A DNA stretch of 64,000 bases from positions 248,001 through 312,000 of the forward strand of contig JADJZA010000008.1 in NCBI GenBank assembly GCA_016719385.1. Reading direction: 5' to 3'. Every line of letters begins with the position of its first letter. Position 1 is the first letter of the stretch. This stretch comes from Candidatus Microthrix subdominans. Lineage in GTDB: Bacteria; Actinomycetota; Acidimicrobiia; Acidimicrobiales; Microtrichaceae. The notes beneath the pieces were generated by a model that worked only from the letters and a program-made list of their open reading frames with translations, was not told where the DNA came from and did no database searches. Shown here piece by piece: positions 46,833 to 55,952 of this stretch. The translations under genes were made by a program, and so were the position numbers.

Positions 46833-47026
46833 GCGGCGAGTTCGACGAACTTCGCGGCCGCCTGGAAGCGATCTCCGAGGAGCTGGCCGACCTGGCGATC
46901 GCCCGGCTGCGCGACTCGATCGATGCGGGCGGTAGCGAGCTGCCGATCGACGAACGGCGCCTGACGCGGGCTCGTCGGGCGGTCGAGAAGGCAGCCGGTC
47001 TGCTGCGGGAACCCGACGACTTCTAG
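46829..47026 (+). CDS. Small conserved helical protein
   Basis: 65 residues, GTG start overlapping the upstream stop: FDELRGRLEAISEELADLAIARLRDSID followed by LTRARRAVEKAAGLLREPDDF. Two amphipathic helices suggest a helical hairpin or coiled coil. It resembles small uncharacterised actinobacterial proteins. The Kup stop is 4 bases away on the opposite strand. Function is unknown. Confidence 0.55.
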   Translation: MSGEFDELRGRLEAISEELADLAIARLRDSIDAGGSELPIDERRLTRARRAVEKAAGLLREPDDF

Positions 47027-47030
47027 CCCC

Positions 47031-48953
47031 TCAGATCTCCACCTGCACGCCGAGCTCGATCGTCTGCTCCGGCGGCAGCTTGAAGAAGGCATCGGCGGTC
47101 GTGGCGTTGCGCAGCATGACGACGAACAGGTGCTCACGCCACTGGGCCATGCCGGGCCGATCGGTCACCCGCAGCGTCTCCCGGCCGAGCACGTAGCTGG
47201 CGTTGGTGAAGTCGAGTCCGGTGAGCTCGGTGCCCCCTCGGGCCAGCTCGGCGGGCACGTCGACATCGTCGGTGAAGCCCAGGTTGATCTTCAGCTGCCA
47301 GAGACCGTTGGCCAGCCGATCAGCGGTGAGCCGCTCCTCCTCGGGCACGTGGGGCCGACTGTGTACCTCGACCGCCAGGACACAGACGTGCTCGGGGAGC
47401 ACCCGTGCGTGGCGGAGGTGTGACGACAACGACTGGGGCACGACGTCGGGGTTGGAGCCCAGATACAGCCCGACGCCCGGGCCCCGCTGCGGCGCCTTCT
47501 CGCCAAGCTTGGCGGCGAAGTCGGTGATCGGCAGCGCCTGATCGGCCAGCCGTGCGGCGGTGAGCGCCCGCCCGGTGTGCCAGGTGGTGAGGACCAACAG
47601 CAGCACGGCGCCGATCGTGATCGGGATCCAGCCGCCCTTGGGGATCTTCGGGATGTTGGCCCCGAGGAATGCCAGGTCGATCGTCAAGAAGAGGGCGGTG
47701 AGCGCCACCGTTGGCCACTTGGACCAGCCGAAGCGGTCGCGCGCCACCCGGTAGAAGAGGATCGTCGTGATGAACATCGTCGACGTCACCGCGATGCCGT
47801 AGGCGGCGGCCAGGTTGGCGGAGCTGCGGAAGATGAGCACCAGGGCGACGCAGGCGACCAGCAACGCCCAGTTGACGACGCCGATGTAGATCTGGCCTTC
47901 CGCCTCGTCCGAGGTGTGGGTGATGCGGACTCGCGGCAGGTAGCCCAGCTGCACCGCCTGGCGGGTGAGGCTGAAGGCGCCGGAGATCAATGCCTGGCTG
48001 GCGATGACCGTCGCCATCGTGGCCAGGATGACCAGGGGCCACAGGGCCCAGCGGGGAGCCATCCGGTAGAAGGGGTTGTCGATGCGGTCGGGGTGGACCA
48101 GCAGCATGGCGCCCTGCCCGAAGTAACAGAGGACCAGCCCGGGCAGCACGATGCGGTACCAGGCTTTGCGGATCGGCGAGGCGCCGAAGTGACCCATGTC
48201 GGCATAGAGCGCCTCGGCACCGGTGACGACGAGGAACACCGACCCGAGGGCGATGAAGCCCCGGGTTCCGTTGTTGATGAGGAAGTTGAGCCCGTACCAG
48301 GGGTTGATCGCCTTGAGCACGCTCAGCTCCTCGACGATGTGGGACAGGCCGAGCGCGCCGATCACGATGAACCACAGCAGCATCACCGGGCCGAAGATCC
48401 GCCCGACCGCAGCGGTGCCCCGGCGCTGGACGCTGAAGAGCCCGACGAGGATGATGATCGCCAGCGGGACGACCAGCGGCGCCATCGACTCGGTGACCAC
48501 GCTGGTGCCCTCGACGGCCGACAGCACCGAGATGGCGGGGGTGATGATGCCGTCCCCGTACAACAGCGCTGCGCCGAACAGCCCGATCACGATCAGCAGT
48601 GCTGCCCGTTGGCCCACGTTGACCGCAGACCCCTTCGGTCGGAGCAGCGCTGTGAGAGCGAGGATGCCCCCTTCGCCATGGTTGTCCGCCTTCAGGACGA
48701 ACGTCAGGTACTTCAACGACACGATCAGCAGCACGGCCCACAGCACGAGCGAGAGGACGCCGAGGATGTTGGCCTCGGTGATCGGGGGCGGCGTGTGCCC
48801 GGCACCTTCGAAGGTTTCCCGGAGGGCGTACAGCGGGCTGGTGCCGATGTCGCCGAAGACGACGCCGAGCGCGCCGAGCGTCACCGCCCCTTGTGCCAGG
48901 TGTGGTTGTTGTGCAGCGGTTTTGGTCACGGACAACTTCGAAGCAGCGGGCAC
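47031..48953 (-). CDS. kup: KUP-family potassium uptake protein
   Basis: 640 residues. About 12 TM segments lie in the first ~440 residues. Kup signatures are GALGVVFGDIGTSPLYALRE, LKADNHGEGGILALTALL, YGDGIITPAISVLSAVEG and ALYADMGHFG; a ~190-residue cytoplasmic C-terminal domain follows. It is a high-affinity K+:H+ symporter at the cytoplasmic membrane. GTG 48953 was chosen; a TTG one codon upstream is an alternative. The only neighbouring gene on the same strand is a GT2 glycosyltransferase 65 bases upstream. Confidence 0.95.
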   Translation of the reverse strand: MPAASKLSVTKTAAQQPHLAQGAVTLGALGVVFGDIGTSPLYALRETFEGAGHTPPPITEANILGVLSLVLWAVLLIVSLKYLTFVLKADNHGEGGILALTALLRPKGSAVNVGQRAALLIVIGLFGAALLYGDGIITPAISVLSAVEGTSVVTESMAPLVVPLAIIILVGLFSVQRRGTAAVGRIFGPVMLLWFIVIGALGLSHIVEELSVLKAINPWYGLNFLINNGTRGFIALGSVFLVVTGAEALYADMGHFGASPIRKAWYRIVLPGLVLCYFGQGAMLLVHPDRIDNPFYRMAPRWALWPLVILATMATVIASQALISGAFSLTRQAVQLGYLPRVRITHTSDEAEGQIYIGVVNWALLVACVALVLIFRSSANLAAAYGIAVTSTMFITTILFYRVARDRFGWSKWPTVALTALFLTIDLAFLGANIPKIPKGGWIPITIGAVLLLVLTTWHTGRALTAARLADQALPITDFAAKLGEKAPQRGPGVGLYLGSNPDVVPQSLSSHLRHARVLPEHVCVLAVEVHSRPHVPEEERLTADRLANGLWQLKINLGFTDDVDVPAELARGGTELTGLDFTNASYVLGRETLRVTDRPGMAQWREHLFVVMLRNATTADAFFKLPPEQTIELGVQVEI

Positions 48954-49018
48954 CAACAGGCGGGTGCCGAGAGCGAAATACTAACCCCAGCCCCCGACGC
49001 GACGGCGCACTCGGAGCA

Positions 49019-49939
49019 TCAGCGGCGACTCGGTCGGGGCAGCCCAGCGGCGATCGCCAAGGTCGATCGGCTGAGCAGCGCCCACACCTTCACCTCGCGG
49101 TGCACGAGGTTGAGCGCGTTGAGCGCGATCACACCGAGCAGAAACGAACCGATCGAGATGCGTCGGCCCTTGACGTTGAAGGTGCGCGTGACGGCCCACC
49201 GGCATGGCCGGGGGGGCCACCGGGATGCAGCGACGACGGCGTCGATGTCGCTGCTGCCGACGGCGGCGTCGGGCTGGGCGGTCACGCTGTCCTGGTGGAC
49301 CCGGTAGTGCATCAGCAGCTCGCCCAGGTTGTCCACCTTGGCCCCCGATCGGCTGATCGCCAGCCACAGGGCCAGGTCCTCGGCATCGGGCCACTCCGAC
49401 GGATAGGTGAGCTCCCCGGTGCGGCGCCGATCGATCATCACGGTGGGGTGGGCGATCGGGTTGCCGAAGTAGAATGACGCCGCCACCAGATCGGGGCCGG
49501 TGGCGAAGCGGCGCGACCCGACGGTGACCCCTGAGGAGTCGATGTAGTCGTGGGCGGTGCCGATCACGGCGATGTCCCGGTGGGTCCTCAGATAGTGGAC
49601 CTGGTGATCGAAGCGCCGGGGATCGGCGATGTCGTCGGCGTCCATGCGGGCCAGGTACCGGCCGCGGGCGGTCCCGATGGCCAGGTTGAGGGCGGCGACC
49701 AGCCCGACCGGTCCCGCATCGATGACCCGAAGGCGGTCGTCGTGGGTGGCCCGGTCGCGCAACACGCTCAGCGAGCCGTCGGTCGACCCGTTTTCGACGG
49801 CGATCACCTCCAGGTCGCCCAGGGTCTGGCTCAGCACGCTGTCGAGCGCCTCGGCGAGGAAGGCGCCACCGTTGTGCACCGGCAACAACACGCTGACCAG
49901 CGGAGCAGGCCCGGTCGGAGGGTGCGCGCCGTCGGTCAT
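49019..49939 (-). CDS. GT2-family glycosyltransferase
   Basis: 306 residues. The fold shows VSVLLPVHNGGAFLAEALDS, then the acidic sugar-nucleotide motif ARMDADDIADPRRFDHQ with the DxD box. The C-terminal part contains AISRSGAKVDNLGELLMHYRVHQDS. No TM anchor is clear; it likely works at the inner face of the membrane. It overlaps the CDP-glycerol-transferase-like gene (ATG 49939 within its stop). Both genes may build a teichoic-acid-like or polysaccharide cell-surface polymer. The exact sugar is unknown. Confidence 0.9.
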   Translation of the reverse strand: MTDGAHPPTGPAPLVSVLLPVHNGGAFLAEALDSVLSQTLGDLEVIAVENGSTDGSLSVLRDRATHDDRLRVIDAGPVGLVAALNLAIGTARGRYLARMDADDIADPRRFDHQVHYLRTHRDIAVIGTAHDYIDSSGVTVGSRRFATGPDLVAASFYFGNPIAHPTVMIDRRRTGELTYPSEWPDAEDLALWLAISRSGAKVDNLGELLMHYRVHQDSVTAQPDAAVGSSDIDAVVAASRWPPRPCRWAVTRTFNVKGRRISIGSFLLGVIALNALNLVHREVKVWALLSRSTLAIAAGLPRPSRR

Positions 49940-51252
49940 CGTCGCCCCGAGGCCGAAGCCGGGTCCCCGCCCGGCCGTCCGCCGCGTCGGTGTCTGCCGT
50001 GGCGGTCGCTGGCAAGCTCGGTGATCTGGCGCACCAACTCGCGGTTTGCCGGGTCAGCGGCGGGGGCTTCATCGGTTGGGCCGTTGTGGACGGCCGGTTC
50101 CGACCCCCACACCCGGTCCCGAATCGATGCCGGAAACACCATCGTTCGCCAGGCTCCGGTGGCGACGATCTCGGTCAGCTGGTCGAAGCTCCGGGCGACG
50201 CGTTCGCTGACCAGGTCGTCGTAGTCAAACATGAACGTCCCGCTGGACAAGCGGCGATAGCGGTCGAGGTCGAAGGGGTAAAAGATGACCGGAAGACCGA
50301 TCAGGGCGGCGTCGAACATCACCGAGGAATAGTCGGTGATCACGCCGTCCACGTCGCCGAGGATGGCCCCCAGCTCCTCATCGTTGGCCACCAGCGAGAT
50401 GCTGGCGCTGCGCCGGGGCAGCGCCAGCCGGTCGTAGAGGTGGCCCTTGATCAGCAGTTGGGTGTCGCTCGCAGCCAGAGCGGCCTCCAGCTGTTCGAGG
50501 TGGGGCAGTGCCTCGTTGAGCTGGAAGCCCCCCTCACGCCAGGTCGGGGCGTACAACAGCACGGCGGGCCCGTCCCCCGCGGCGGTTCGCCGGCGCTGCG
50601 CAGCAACGGTCGCCGGCCCGAGCCGGGGTGGGCGGCCGATGACGACGCTGCGGGCCCGGGCGCCGAAGGCCCGCCTCATCGTGTCGGCCACCTCCTCCGA
50701 GGTGGCGAGCACCACGTCGTTGGGCACGGTTCGTGCCAGGTACACCGTGGCGGCTCGAAGCCGGTCGATGGGCGTCCGTGGGTGGTAGACGCGCGACGCC
50801 GAGCCCACCGTGACCAAGTCCTCGATCTGCTTGAGCGGCACCCCGTGGTACAGGTTGACGCCGACCGCACCGCCGGTGAGCGCCAGGTTGATGTCGGAGA
50901 CGTCGAAGGCGTACACGGCCACCCCGGCCCGCAGAACCTCCCAGGATCCGCGCAGGCTGCGCCTCAACCGGGCGGGCCGGCCGTCGGCCACGATCCGGTC
51001 GACCGTCGTCGGCGACCCGGAGATCCAGGTGGCCCGCACCGGCCTGTCGGGGCCCTCCGACTGGGGTGCCACGCCCCGGTCGACCAGGTACTCGAACAGA
51101 TACCGGGGGTTGTCGACGTAGGCGTCGCCCCGGCTGCCGAACACCCAGCGGTTCGGGTCGCGCGGCAGGAGGGCGACGAGCGAGCGCACGACCCGCTGGA
51201 CCAACCCGGTGAGGACCCGCCCGGCCGGGGCAAGTGCGTTGCGCACGCTCAT
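49936..51252 (-). CDS. CDP-glycerol glycerophosphotransferase-like protein
   Basis: 438 residues. Family signatures are NPRYLFEYLV, VYLARTVPNDVVLATSEEVAD, LLYAPTWREGGFQLNEAL, LLIKGHLYDRLALP and DVDGVITDYSSVMFDAALIGLPVIFYPFDLDRY. The last is the CDP-glycerol/TagB-TagF poly(glycerol-phosphate) motif. It transfers polyol phosphate in teichoic-acid-like or capsule polymer synthesis, membrane-associated. The start was chosen at ATG 51252. The C-terminal ~35 residues are Arg/Gly/Pro-rich and unconserved. It overlaps the GT2 gene downstream and is divergent from the hydrolase. Confidence 0.9.
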   Translation of the reverse strand: MSVRNALAPAGRVLTGLVQRVVRSLVALLPRDPNRWVFGSRGDAYVDNPRYLFEYLVDRGVAPQSEGPDRPVRATWISGSPTTVDRIVADGRPARLRRSLRGSWEVLRAGVAVYAFDVSDINLALTGGAVGVNLYHGVPLKQIEDLVTVGSASRVYHPRTPIDRLRAATVYLARTVPNDVVLATSEEVADTMRRAFGARARSVVIGRPPRLGPATVAAQRRRTAAGDGPAVLLYAPTWREGGFQLNEALPHLEQLEAALAASDTQLLIKGHLYDRLALPRRSASISLVANDEELGAILGDVDGVITDYSSVMFDAALIGLPVIFYPFDLDRYRRLSSGTFMFDYDDLVSERVARSFDQLTEIVATGAWRTMVFPASIRDRVWGSEPAVHNGPTDEAPAADPANRELVRQITELASDRHGRHRRGGRPGGDPASASGRR

Positions 51253-51325
51253 GTCGACCCTCGGCCCCGGGCCGCGCACGCGATCCTCATTCGGGCCAGC
51301 GTAGTTGCCCCGGTAGCGTGGTCCG

Positions 51326-52240
51326 ATGCCCGAACGCCGAGCGACGATCGCGCCCAGCACCGATGCCGACGGGGTGCAGCGCCTCGACCTGGCCGACGGT
51401 CGGAGGCTCGCCTACGAGCTGGTCGGGCCCACGGCCCGGAACGAAAACGACTCCGGTGAAGGCGCCGTTTCCAGTGACCCGGCGGCCCCGGTGGTGCTCG
51501 TCGTGCACGGCACGCCCGACAGCCGACTGGCGACGCCCCCCGACCCTGCGGTGCCCGGCGTGTGCCAGGTGCTCATCGACCGGCCGGGCTTCGGGGACAG
51601 CGACGTCGACCCGGGGGCCACCCCGGCGTCGGTCGCCGATGACCTCGCTGAGCTGTGCGGGCACCTCGACGTGGAACGGGTCGGGGTGATGGCCTGGTCG
51701 GCGGGGGCGCTGTTCGGGCTGACGCTGGCCGCTCGCCATTCGGCGCTCGTGTCCCGGTTGGTGTTGGCCGCTCCGCTCGCTCCGGCCGAGTCCTGGCCGG
51801 TGGCCGCCCCGGATCGTTTCGGCTTCGACGAGGCTGACGTCGCCGACATTGCGCCCTTGCTCGTCCCGCCCGATGTCGACCTCGACCTGGCGATCACCAT
51901 CGCGTTGGGCGACGAAGCACCGCACCGCACCGAGGTGGAGGCGGTGCCGGGCGCGGCGCAGCGGTTGGGTGAATCGGTGCTGGCATCGGTCCGCTCGGGA
52001 ACGGTGGGCCTGGAGCGCGACCTGGCCGCCCAGCTGGCGACCCCCGACCTGCCAGCGGTGGTGGCACCCTGCCACCTGGTGCTCGGCGACGCCGACGCCG
52101 TCTGCCCCCCGGCGATGGGCGCCTGGCTGGCGGAGGGCCTCGTCTCCGCCGAGGTCACCGTCGAGACATTGCCCGGCGCCGGCCACGCGTTCCCGCTGGT
52201 GCGCTGGGCCGAGCTGATCACGGCGGCCGCCGGCCTCTGA
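51326..52240 (+). CDS. Alpha/beta hydrolase
   Basis: 304 residues. A ~40-residue variable N-terminus precedes LVVHGTPDSRL (oxyanion), then the nucleophile elbow VMAWSAGALFG with Ser in a WSAG-type motif. The acid is in LVLGDADAVCPPA and the His in GAGHAFPLVRWAEL. The nucleophile is A-W-S-A-G rather than G-x-S-x-G, as seen in some haloperoxidase/epoxide-hydrolase-like members. There is no signal peptide. It is transcribed with the alpha-hydroxyacid oxidase (9-base gap), which suggests a shared catabolic step. Substrate is unknown. Confidence 0.82.
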   Translation: MPERRATIAPSTDADGVQRLDLADGRRLAYELVGPTARNENDSGEGAVSSDPAAPVVLVVHGTPDSRLATPPDPAVPGVCQVLIDRPGFGDSDVDPGATPASVADDLAELCGHLDVERVGVMAWSAGALFGLTLAARHSALVSRLVLAAPLAPAESWPVAAPDRFGFDEADVADIAPLLVPPDVDLDLAITIALGDEAPHRTEVEAVPGAAQRLGESVLASVRSGTVGLERDLAAQLATPDLPAVVAPCHLVLGDADAVCPPAMGAWLAEGLVSAEVTVETLPGAGHAFPLVRWAELITAAAGL

Positions 52241-52249
52241 GAGACTGTG

Positions 52250-53431
52250 ATGATGATGCTCAACGCGTTCGGCCGGGATCGCTCGCTGGGGCTGGCGGTG
52301 GCCTCGGTGCGCGACTATCGGGAGGCGGCCCGACGTCGGCTGCCCCGCCAGATGTTCGACTACATCGACGGTGGCGCCTACGAGGAGGCGACCCTGGCGG
52401 CCAACACCGCCGATCTGGAGGCGATCTCGCTGCGACAGCGGGTGATGCGCGACGTCTCGAATCGGTCGATGGGCACGACCGTGCTGGGCGAGCGCCTCGA
52501 GTTGCCGGTGATCCTGGCGCCGGTTGGGCTGGCCGGCATGTTTGCCGCCCGCGCCGAGGTGCAGGCGGCCAGGGCGGCCGAACGAGCCGGGGTGAGCTTT
52601 GTCGAGTCGACCGTCTCGATCTGTTCGGTCGAGGAGGTGGCCCAGGCGACCGAACGGCCCCCGTGGTTCCAGCTCTACGTCATGCGCGACCGCTCGTACG
52701 CCGAGGCGCTGATGGCACGGGCCCAGGCGGTCGGGTGTCGGGTGCTGGTGCTCACCGCCGACCTGGCGGTGGTCGGCGCCCGTTACCGCGATACCCGCAA
52801 CGGCCTGGGTGGCGATATCTCGGCCCTGGGCAAGGCGGTGCGGGGCATCGACCGCGTGCGTCACCTGCGCTGGGTGCGCGACGTCGGCCTCGGCGGCCGA
52901 CCGCACACGTTCGGCAACCTCACCGACGCGGTGCCGGGCGCCACCTCACCCGACGACTTTCGGACCTGGGTGGACGCCCAGTTCGACCCGTCGGTCACCT
53001 GGGGCGACCTGGCCTGGGTGCGCGCCCACTGGGACGGGCCGATCGTGCTCAAGGGCATCCTCGACCCCGAGGACGCCCGGGCGGCCGCCGACGCCGGGGT
53101 GGAGGCGGTGGTCGTGTCCAACCACGGCGGCCGCCAGCTCGACGCCGTGCCCTCGACGGCGGCCGCATTGCCGGCGGTGGTCGAGGCGGTCGGCGATCGG
53201 GTGGAGGTCCTGGTCGACGGCGGGGTCCGCAGCGGCCTCGACGTGCTGAAGATGATGTCGCTGGGCGCCAGGGCCTGCCTGGTCGGCCGCCCGTGGGCGT
53301 GGGCGGTCGCCGTCGACGGCGAGGCCGGCGTGACCCACCTGCTCCAGATCCTGCGCGATGAGCTGGCGGTGGCGATGGGCCTCACCGGAACCGACGACGT
53401 GGCCAAGCTGGGGGCGGACCACCTGTTGTAG
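52250..53431 (+). CDS. FMN-dependent alpha-hydroxyacid dehydrogenase (LldD-like)
   Basis: 393 residues. The TIM-barrel family signatures are MFDYIDGGAYEEATLAANTAD, LPVILAPVGLAGMFA, PPWFQLYVMRDRSYAEAL, VLVLTADLAVVGARYRDTRNGL and VEAVVVSNHGGRQLDAVPST. The last holds the catalytic His. GGVRSGLDVLKMMSLGARACLVGRP is the FMN phosphate site. Members oxidise L-lactate, glycolate or similar 2-hydroxyacids; the subtype (including MftD of mycofactocin) is unresolved, and no mft genes are nearby. The repeated ATGs at the start leave one or two codons of uncertainty. Confidence 0.92.
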   Translation: MMMLNAFGRDRSLGLAVASVRDYREAARRRLPRQMFDYIDGGAYEEATLAANTADLEAISLRQRVMRDVSNRSMGTTVLGERLELPVILAPVGLAGMFAARAEVQAARAAERAGVSFVESTVSICSVEEVAQATERPPWFQLYVMRDRSYAEALMARAQAVGCRVLVLTADLAVVGARYRDTRNGLGGDISALGKAVRGIDRVRHLRWVRDVGLGGRPHTFGNLTDAVPGATSPDDFRTWVDAQFDPSVTWGDLAWVRAHWDGPIVLKGILDPEDARAAADAGVEAVVVSNHGGRQLDAVPSTAAALPAVVEAVGDRVEVLVDGGVRSGLDVLKMMSLGARACLVGRPWAWAVAVDGEAGVTHLLQILRDELAVAMGLTGTDDVAKLGADHLL

Positions 53432-53502
53432 GGCGACCTCGGGCGGCCCGACGAGGATGCGGGTGGGTCCGAATTGCTCGGTGCCGAGCGTCGACCTGGT
53501 GA

Positions 53503-55926
53503 TTACACGCCGGCTGGGGCGCGCCGGGGGTCGACCGTGCCGTAGAGCGTCGAACGCTGCCGAACGCTGCGGTCGAGCGAGCCGGCGATGGCTGCGAAGT
53601 CGGCCTCGGTGGCCATCGTCCCGTGCTCGGCGCCGGCGGCCCGCGAGATGTTCTCGTCCATCAGCGTGCCGCCCAGGTCGTTCACCCCGGCCTGAAGCAA
53701 CTGGCGCGCCCCGCCGAGGCCCAGCTTCACCCAGGAGGCCTGGATGTTGTCGATGAGACCCCGATAGGCGAGCCGACCGACCGCGTGCATCAACACGACC
53801 TCGCGCCAGGTGGGTCCCCGGCGGGATTGCCGCTGCAGGTAGATCGGGCTGGCCATGTGCACGAATGGCAAGGGCACGAACTCGGTAAAGCCCCCGGTCT
53901 CGACCTGAAGCTCACGGGTTCGGATGAGGTGGCGGGCCCAGTGCCGGGGGTGCTCGACCGACCCGAACATGATCGTGACATTGGACCGCAGCCCGACGCG
54001 GTGGGCTACCCGGTGGGCCTCCAGCCACTCCTCGGTGTCGATCTTGTCGGGGCAGAGCACCGCCCGAACCTCGTCGTCGAGAATCTCGGCGGCGGTGCCG
54101 GGCAGCGAGGCCAGGCCGGCCTCGGCCAGGCGTCGCAGGTAGCTCTCGAGGTCCTCGTCGAGGCGCTTGGCCCCCTCGGTCACCTCGAGCGCGGTGAACC
54201 CGTGGACGTGCATGTCGGGCACGGCCTCCTTGACCGCCCGCGCCACGTCCAGGTAGTAGTCGCCGTCGAACTTGGGGTGGATGCCGCCCTGGAGCGTCAC
54301 CTCGGTGGCCCCGAGGTTCCAGCCCTCTGCGGCCCGCTCGGCGATGTCGTCGAGGGTGAGCAGGTAGGGGGTGCCCCTCAGGTTGAGCGACAGTGGGCCC
54401 TTGGAGAAGCCACAGAACTTGCACTTGAACGTGCACACGTTGGTGTAGTTGATGTTGCGGTTGACCACGTAGGTCACCTCGGGGCCGGCCACCGCGGCGC
54501 GCAGCCGGTCGGCGGCGTCGGCGACCGCCGCCACCTCGGGCCCTCGGGCGCCAAACAGGGTGACGATCCGGTCCTCGTCCAGCGCCTCGCCGGCCTCGAA
54601 CGCCGCCAGCGTCTCGGCGACCGCGCCGCCTCGGTTGGGCGTGCCGGCCGAGGGCGGGTCGAGCCGCTCCGGGACGAGCACCGGGGGCTCGATGGGGACG
54701 CCCGAGTACCACTGGGTGGAGTCGATGCCGATCAGTTCCACCTCGGCGCCGTCGGCCACCTGGGCGGCCGCCCGCTCCTTGATCCGCTCGGGAAAGACCG
54801 AGCCCGGATCGTCCCGGGCCAGGCCCTCGGCATCGGAGCGGTCGAGCACGGCGAAGCGCAGCGCCGGGTCCAACCAATGCTCGGGCCGGGTGGCCCAGGC
54901 GGGGTGCACGGTCAGGCGGGGCGCCAGGGTAAACCCGGCGGCCTCGGTCACCTCGAACAGCCGATCACGATCGGGCCAGGGTCGCTCCGGGTTGACGTGA
55001 TCGGCGGTGATCGGCGAGACGCCGCCCCAGTCGGAGACGCCCGCCGCAAGCAGGTGGCCGAAGTCGTCGGACAGGTTGGGAGGCGCCTGGATGGCCACGT
55101 CGTCGGGCAGGATCAACCGGGCGAGCGCGATCGCCTCCAGGTAGGCGTCGTCGGGGCACGGCTCCGAGCGCCACATGGCGGTGCCGCCCTTGGGCAGGAA
55201 GTTCTGGACGATCACCTCCTGCACGTGGCGGTGACGGTGATGCGATTCGGCGATGGCAGCGAGTGCGTCAACCCGGTCGGCGCGGGTTTCGCCGATACCG
55301 ACGAGGATGCCGGTGGTGAAGGGGATCGCCAGCTCGCCAGCCCAGTCCAGGGTGGCCAGACGCCGGGCCGGCACCTTGTCGGGCGAGCCCCGATGGGCAT
55401 CGAGGTCGTCGCGCAGGCTCTCGATCATCATGCCCTGCGAGGGCGACACCCGGCGCAGGGCCTGGAGCTCCTCGGGAAACAGCGCCCCGGCGTTGGCGTG
55501 GGGCAGCAGGCCCGTCTCGTTCAGCACGGCCTGGGCGGCCTCGACGACGTAGTGCACGGTCGACTCGTAGCCATGGTCGTCCAGCCAGCGTCGCGCCGCC
55601 GGGTAGCGCAGCTCGGGGCGTTCGCCCAGCGTGAACAGGGCCTCGTGACACCCGGCCTCGGCCCCGGCGGCGGCGATGGCGAGCACGGTGTCCAGGTCGA
55701 GGTAGGGGTGGTCGAGCCGGGCCGGCGGTTGGGCGAAGGTGCAATACCCACAGCGATCCGCGCACAACATCGTCAACGGGATGAACACCTTGGGGGAGAA
55801 CGTCACCCGGTTGCCAAACGCACGGTCTCGCCGGGCGGCGGCCCGCTCGGTCAGCTCGGACAGCGGCAGGTCGAGCAGCGCCTGGGCTTCGAGCGCCGAA
55901 GGGGGAAGTGCCATGCCGGCGACCAT
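53503..55926 (-). CDS. fbiC: 7,8-didemethyl-8-hydroxy-5-deazariboflavin synthase FbiC (CofG-CofH fusion)
   Basis: 807 residues with two radical-SAM domains. The N-terminal CofG half carries CxxxCxxC as CADRCGYC (C55, C59, C62). The C-terminal CofH half carries CTFKCKFC (C498, C502, C505). Each binds a [4Fe-4S] cluster and SAM. The enzyme joins tyrosine to 5-amino-6-ribitylaminouracil, forming Fo, the chromophore of F420. The fusion form is typical of actinobacteria; in methanogens the halves are separate. ATG 55926 was chosen; 55914 is also possible. It ends convergent to the LldD-like gene and lies 26 bases downstream of the GtrB-like gene. Confidence 0.96.
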   Translation of the reverse strand: MVAGMALPPSALEAQALLDLPLSELTERAAARRDRAFGNRVTFSPKVFIPLTMLCADRCGYCTFAQPPARLDHPYLDLDTVLAIAAAGAEAGCHEALFTLGERPELRYPAARRWLDDHGYESTVHYVVEAAQAVLNETGLLPHANAGALFPEELQALRRVSPSQGMMIESLRDDLDAHRGSPDKVPARRLATLDWAGELAIPFTTGILVGIGETRADRVDALAAIAESHHRHRHVQEVIVQNFLPKGGTAMWRSEPCPDDAYLEAIALARLILPDDVAIQAPPNLSDDFGHLLAAGVSDWGGVSPITADHVNPERPWPDRDRLFEVTEAAGFTLAPRLTVHPAWATRPEHWLDPALRFAVLDRSDAEGLARDDPGSVFPERIKERAAAQVADGAEVELIGIDSTQWYSGVPIEPPVLVPERLDPPSAGTPNRGGAVAETLAAFEAGEALDEDRIVTLFGARGPEVAAVADAADRLRAAVAGPEVTYVVNRNINYTNVCTFKCKFCGFSKGPLSLNLRGTPYLLTLDDIAERAAEGWNLGATEVTLQGGIHPKFDGDYYLDVARAVKEAVPDMHVHGFTALEVTEGAKRLDEDLESYLRRLAEAGLASLPGTAAEILDDEVRAVLCPDKIDTEEWLEAHRVAHRVGLRSNVTIMFGSVEHPRHWARHLIRTRELQVETGGFTEFVPLPFVHMASPIYLQRQSRRGPTWREVVLMHAVGRLAYRGLIDNIQASWVKLGLGGARQLLQAGVNDLGGTLMDENISRAAGAEHGTMATEADFAAIAGSLDRSVRQRSTLYGTVDPRRAPAGV

Positions 55927-55952
55927 ATCCCGCCCACCCCCGATCCCCGAGG

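Noticed and set aside
47577..49307. Long plus-strand open frame opposite kup and the GT2 gene
   Set aside because: Kup TM segments and signatures are clear on the minus strand; the opposite frame is a composition artefact.
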